Both the position numbers and the translations under genes were made by a program. Below, in pieces: positions 6,405 through 6,758 of a stretch of 6,758 nucleotides of DNA. The notes below the pieces were generated by a model, which was not told the DNA's origin, did not search any database, and was given only the letters and a program-made list of their open reading frames with translations. This DNA comes from Candidatus Bathyarchaeota archaeon (GTDB lineage: Archaea; Thermoproteota; DRAE01), in assembly GCA_011041895.1 (NCBI GenBank), contig DRAE01000023.1, positions 1-6,758 on the forward strand. Direction: 5' to 3'. Numbering within the stretch: position 1 is the stretch's first letter; each line of letters begins with the position of its first letter.

Positions 6405-6442
6405 GATGGCTAAACATAATTACATGAAGCCATAGAATATAG
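6400..6442. promoter_or_regulatory. Divergent promoter region between amidohydrolase and GH5 genes
   Basis: The AT core AATATA at 6436-6441 (its complement reads TATATT) could act as a TATA box in both directions. It is about 34 bases upstream of the amidohydrolase ATG, giving a leader of roughly 8-9 bases, but only about 12 upstream of the GH5 ATG at 6451. The gap also holds a direct repeat TACATGA (6400-6406 and 6421-6427, exactly 21 bases apart, the first copy overlapping the amidohydrolase start codon) and an inverted repeat ATGGCT/AGCCAT (6406-6411 and 6428-6433). No Shine-Dalgarno site is visible for either gene. The repeats are short and may be chance. Confidence 0.35.
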
Positions 6443-6450
6443 TTTGAGTC

Positions 6451-6758
6451 ATGTCACCGAAAGCTCTCTCCATGTTTCTTATAGCAGCTATCATTGCATC
6501 ATGTTTAATCTATATACCTCCAGTCAAAGCACAGGTTTCCAAGATCAAGTGGTTGAAAGCCGATGGCACCTATATCAAGGACGAGAACGGTAACATATTC
6601 CTCCTACACGGATGTTGTGTAATGGACTTCAGAAGAGATCTAACCGAAGAGGATATCAAGAGAATGCTCAGCTGGGGCTTCAACGTCATTAGAATTTCAA
6701 TTGGATGGGATATCATAGAACCCTCACCTGCAAAATACAATTACGCATATCTAAGAGA
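6451..6758 (+). CDS. Secreted glycoside hydrolase family 5 enzyme (cellulase/endoglycoceramidase-like), N-terminal part, cut by window end
   Basis: An open frame of 102 codons runs from the ATG at 6451 off the right edge. A TGA lies two codons upstream (6445-6447), so this is the first possible ATG; Met8 at 6472 is an alternative. Residues 1-27 form a signal peptide (Lys4, hydrophobic 8-22, cleavage probably after VKA). The mature part begins like GH5 enzymes: KADGTYIKDENGNIFLLHG at 36-54 is the first beta-hairpin and strand of the barrel. EEDIKRMLSWGFNVIRISIGW at 66-86, with Arg81, and then EPSPAKYNYAYL at 90-101 match the next conserved block. Members cut beta-glycosidic bonds in cellulose, mannan or glycolipids using two glutamates, both beyond the window. 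The endoglycoceramidase-like branch has a similar N terminus, so the substrate is open. Cys55-Cys56 follow LLHG, where Val-Asn is usual. An alternative lipobox-like IASC ends at Cys18, but hydrophobic residues follow it. Confidence 0.8.
   Translation, partial: MSPKALSMFLIAAIIASCLIYIPPVKAQVSKIKWLKADGTYIKDENGNIFLLHGCCVMDFRRDLTEEDIKRMLSWGFNVIRISIGWDIIEPSPAKYNYAYLR

Noticed and set aside
6405..6425. Upstream in-frame ATG for the amidohydrolase at 6425
   Set aside because: The next codon is TAA, so it cannot extend the protein; the ATG at 6404 gives the normal family N terminus.
6490..6507. Lipobox-like IASC ending at Cys18 of the GH5 protein
   Set aside because: Hydrophobic LIYI follows the Cys, and a better signal peptidase I site (VKA) occurs at residue 27, so a lipoprotein is less likely than plain secretion. 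It is not excluded.
1..6758. CRISPR array, tRNA, insertion sequence, toxin-antitoxin or phage defence genes
   Set aside because: No regularly spaced repeats, no tRNA-like cloverleaf, no transposase motifs and no small paired genes were seen by eye on either strand.

Overview
The window reads as chromosomal DNA of a thermophilic archaeon, probably of the TACK group (Thermoprotei-like). The signs are AT-rich promoter boxes close to start codons, very short intergenic gaps, AGA/AGG and ATA codons in use, a class III sirtuin, an Ard1/RimI-like acetyltransferase of archaeal type, and a secreted protein with a cytosolic zinc ribbon. No 16S or other strong marker is present, so the lineage is an inference. 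Nearly all of the window is coding. There is no tRNA, rRNA, CRISPR array, insertion sequence or phage gene that I can see, and no gene-free stretch longer than 82 bases.

Layout: (1) Bases 1-1105, plus strand, hold a two-gene operon: the 3' end of an AIR-synthase/HypE-related protein, then a SIR2-family NAD-dependent protein deacylase one base downstream. (2) Bases 1151-1990, plus strand, hold an unrecognised type I membrane protein with a signal peptide, extracytoplasmic domain, one membrane helix, Pro/Lys-rich linker and C-terminal zinc ribbon. (3) Bases 4315-1992, minus strand, hold a two-gene ABC-2 type exporter operon: the ATPase, then a long permease that looks like two fused homologous halves. 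(4) Bases 4398-4862, plus strand, hold a GNAT N-acetyltransferase. (5) Bases 6404-4851, minus strand, hold an amidohydrolase of the YtcJ-like Amidohydro_3 family. (6) From base 6451 to the right edge, plus strand, is the start of a secreted glycoside hydrolase family 5 (cellulase-like) enzyme, cut by the window end.

The genes alternate in direction. Both convergent junctions are extremely tight (a 1-base gap at 1991 and a 12-base overlap at 4851-4862), and the two divergent junctions (82 and 46 bases) each hold AT-rich promoter boxes with small repeats. The genes do not form one obvious pathway. A sirtuin and a GNAT acetyltransferase lie in the same window, but in separate transcription units, so a functional link is only a possibility. 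I found no convincing evidence of a wholly new system. The most unusual items are the zinc-ribbon membrane protein, the fused-half permease and the repeat cluster at 1092-1146.
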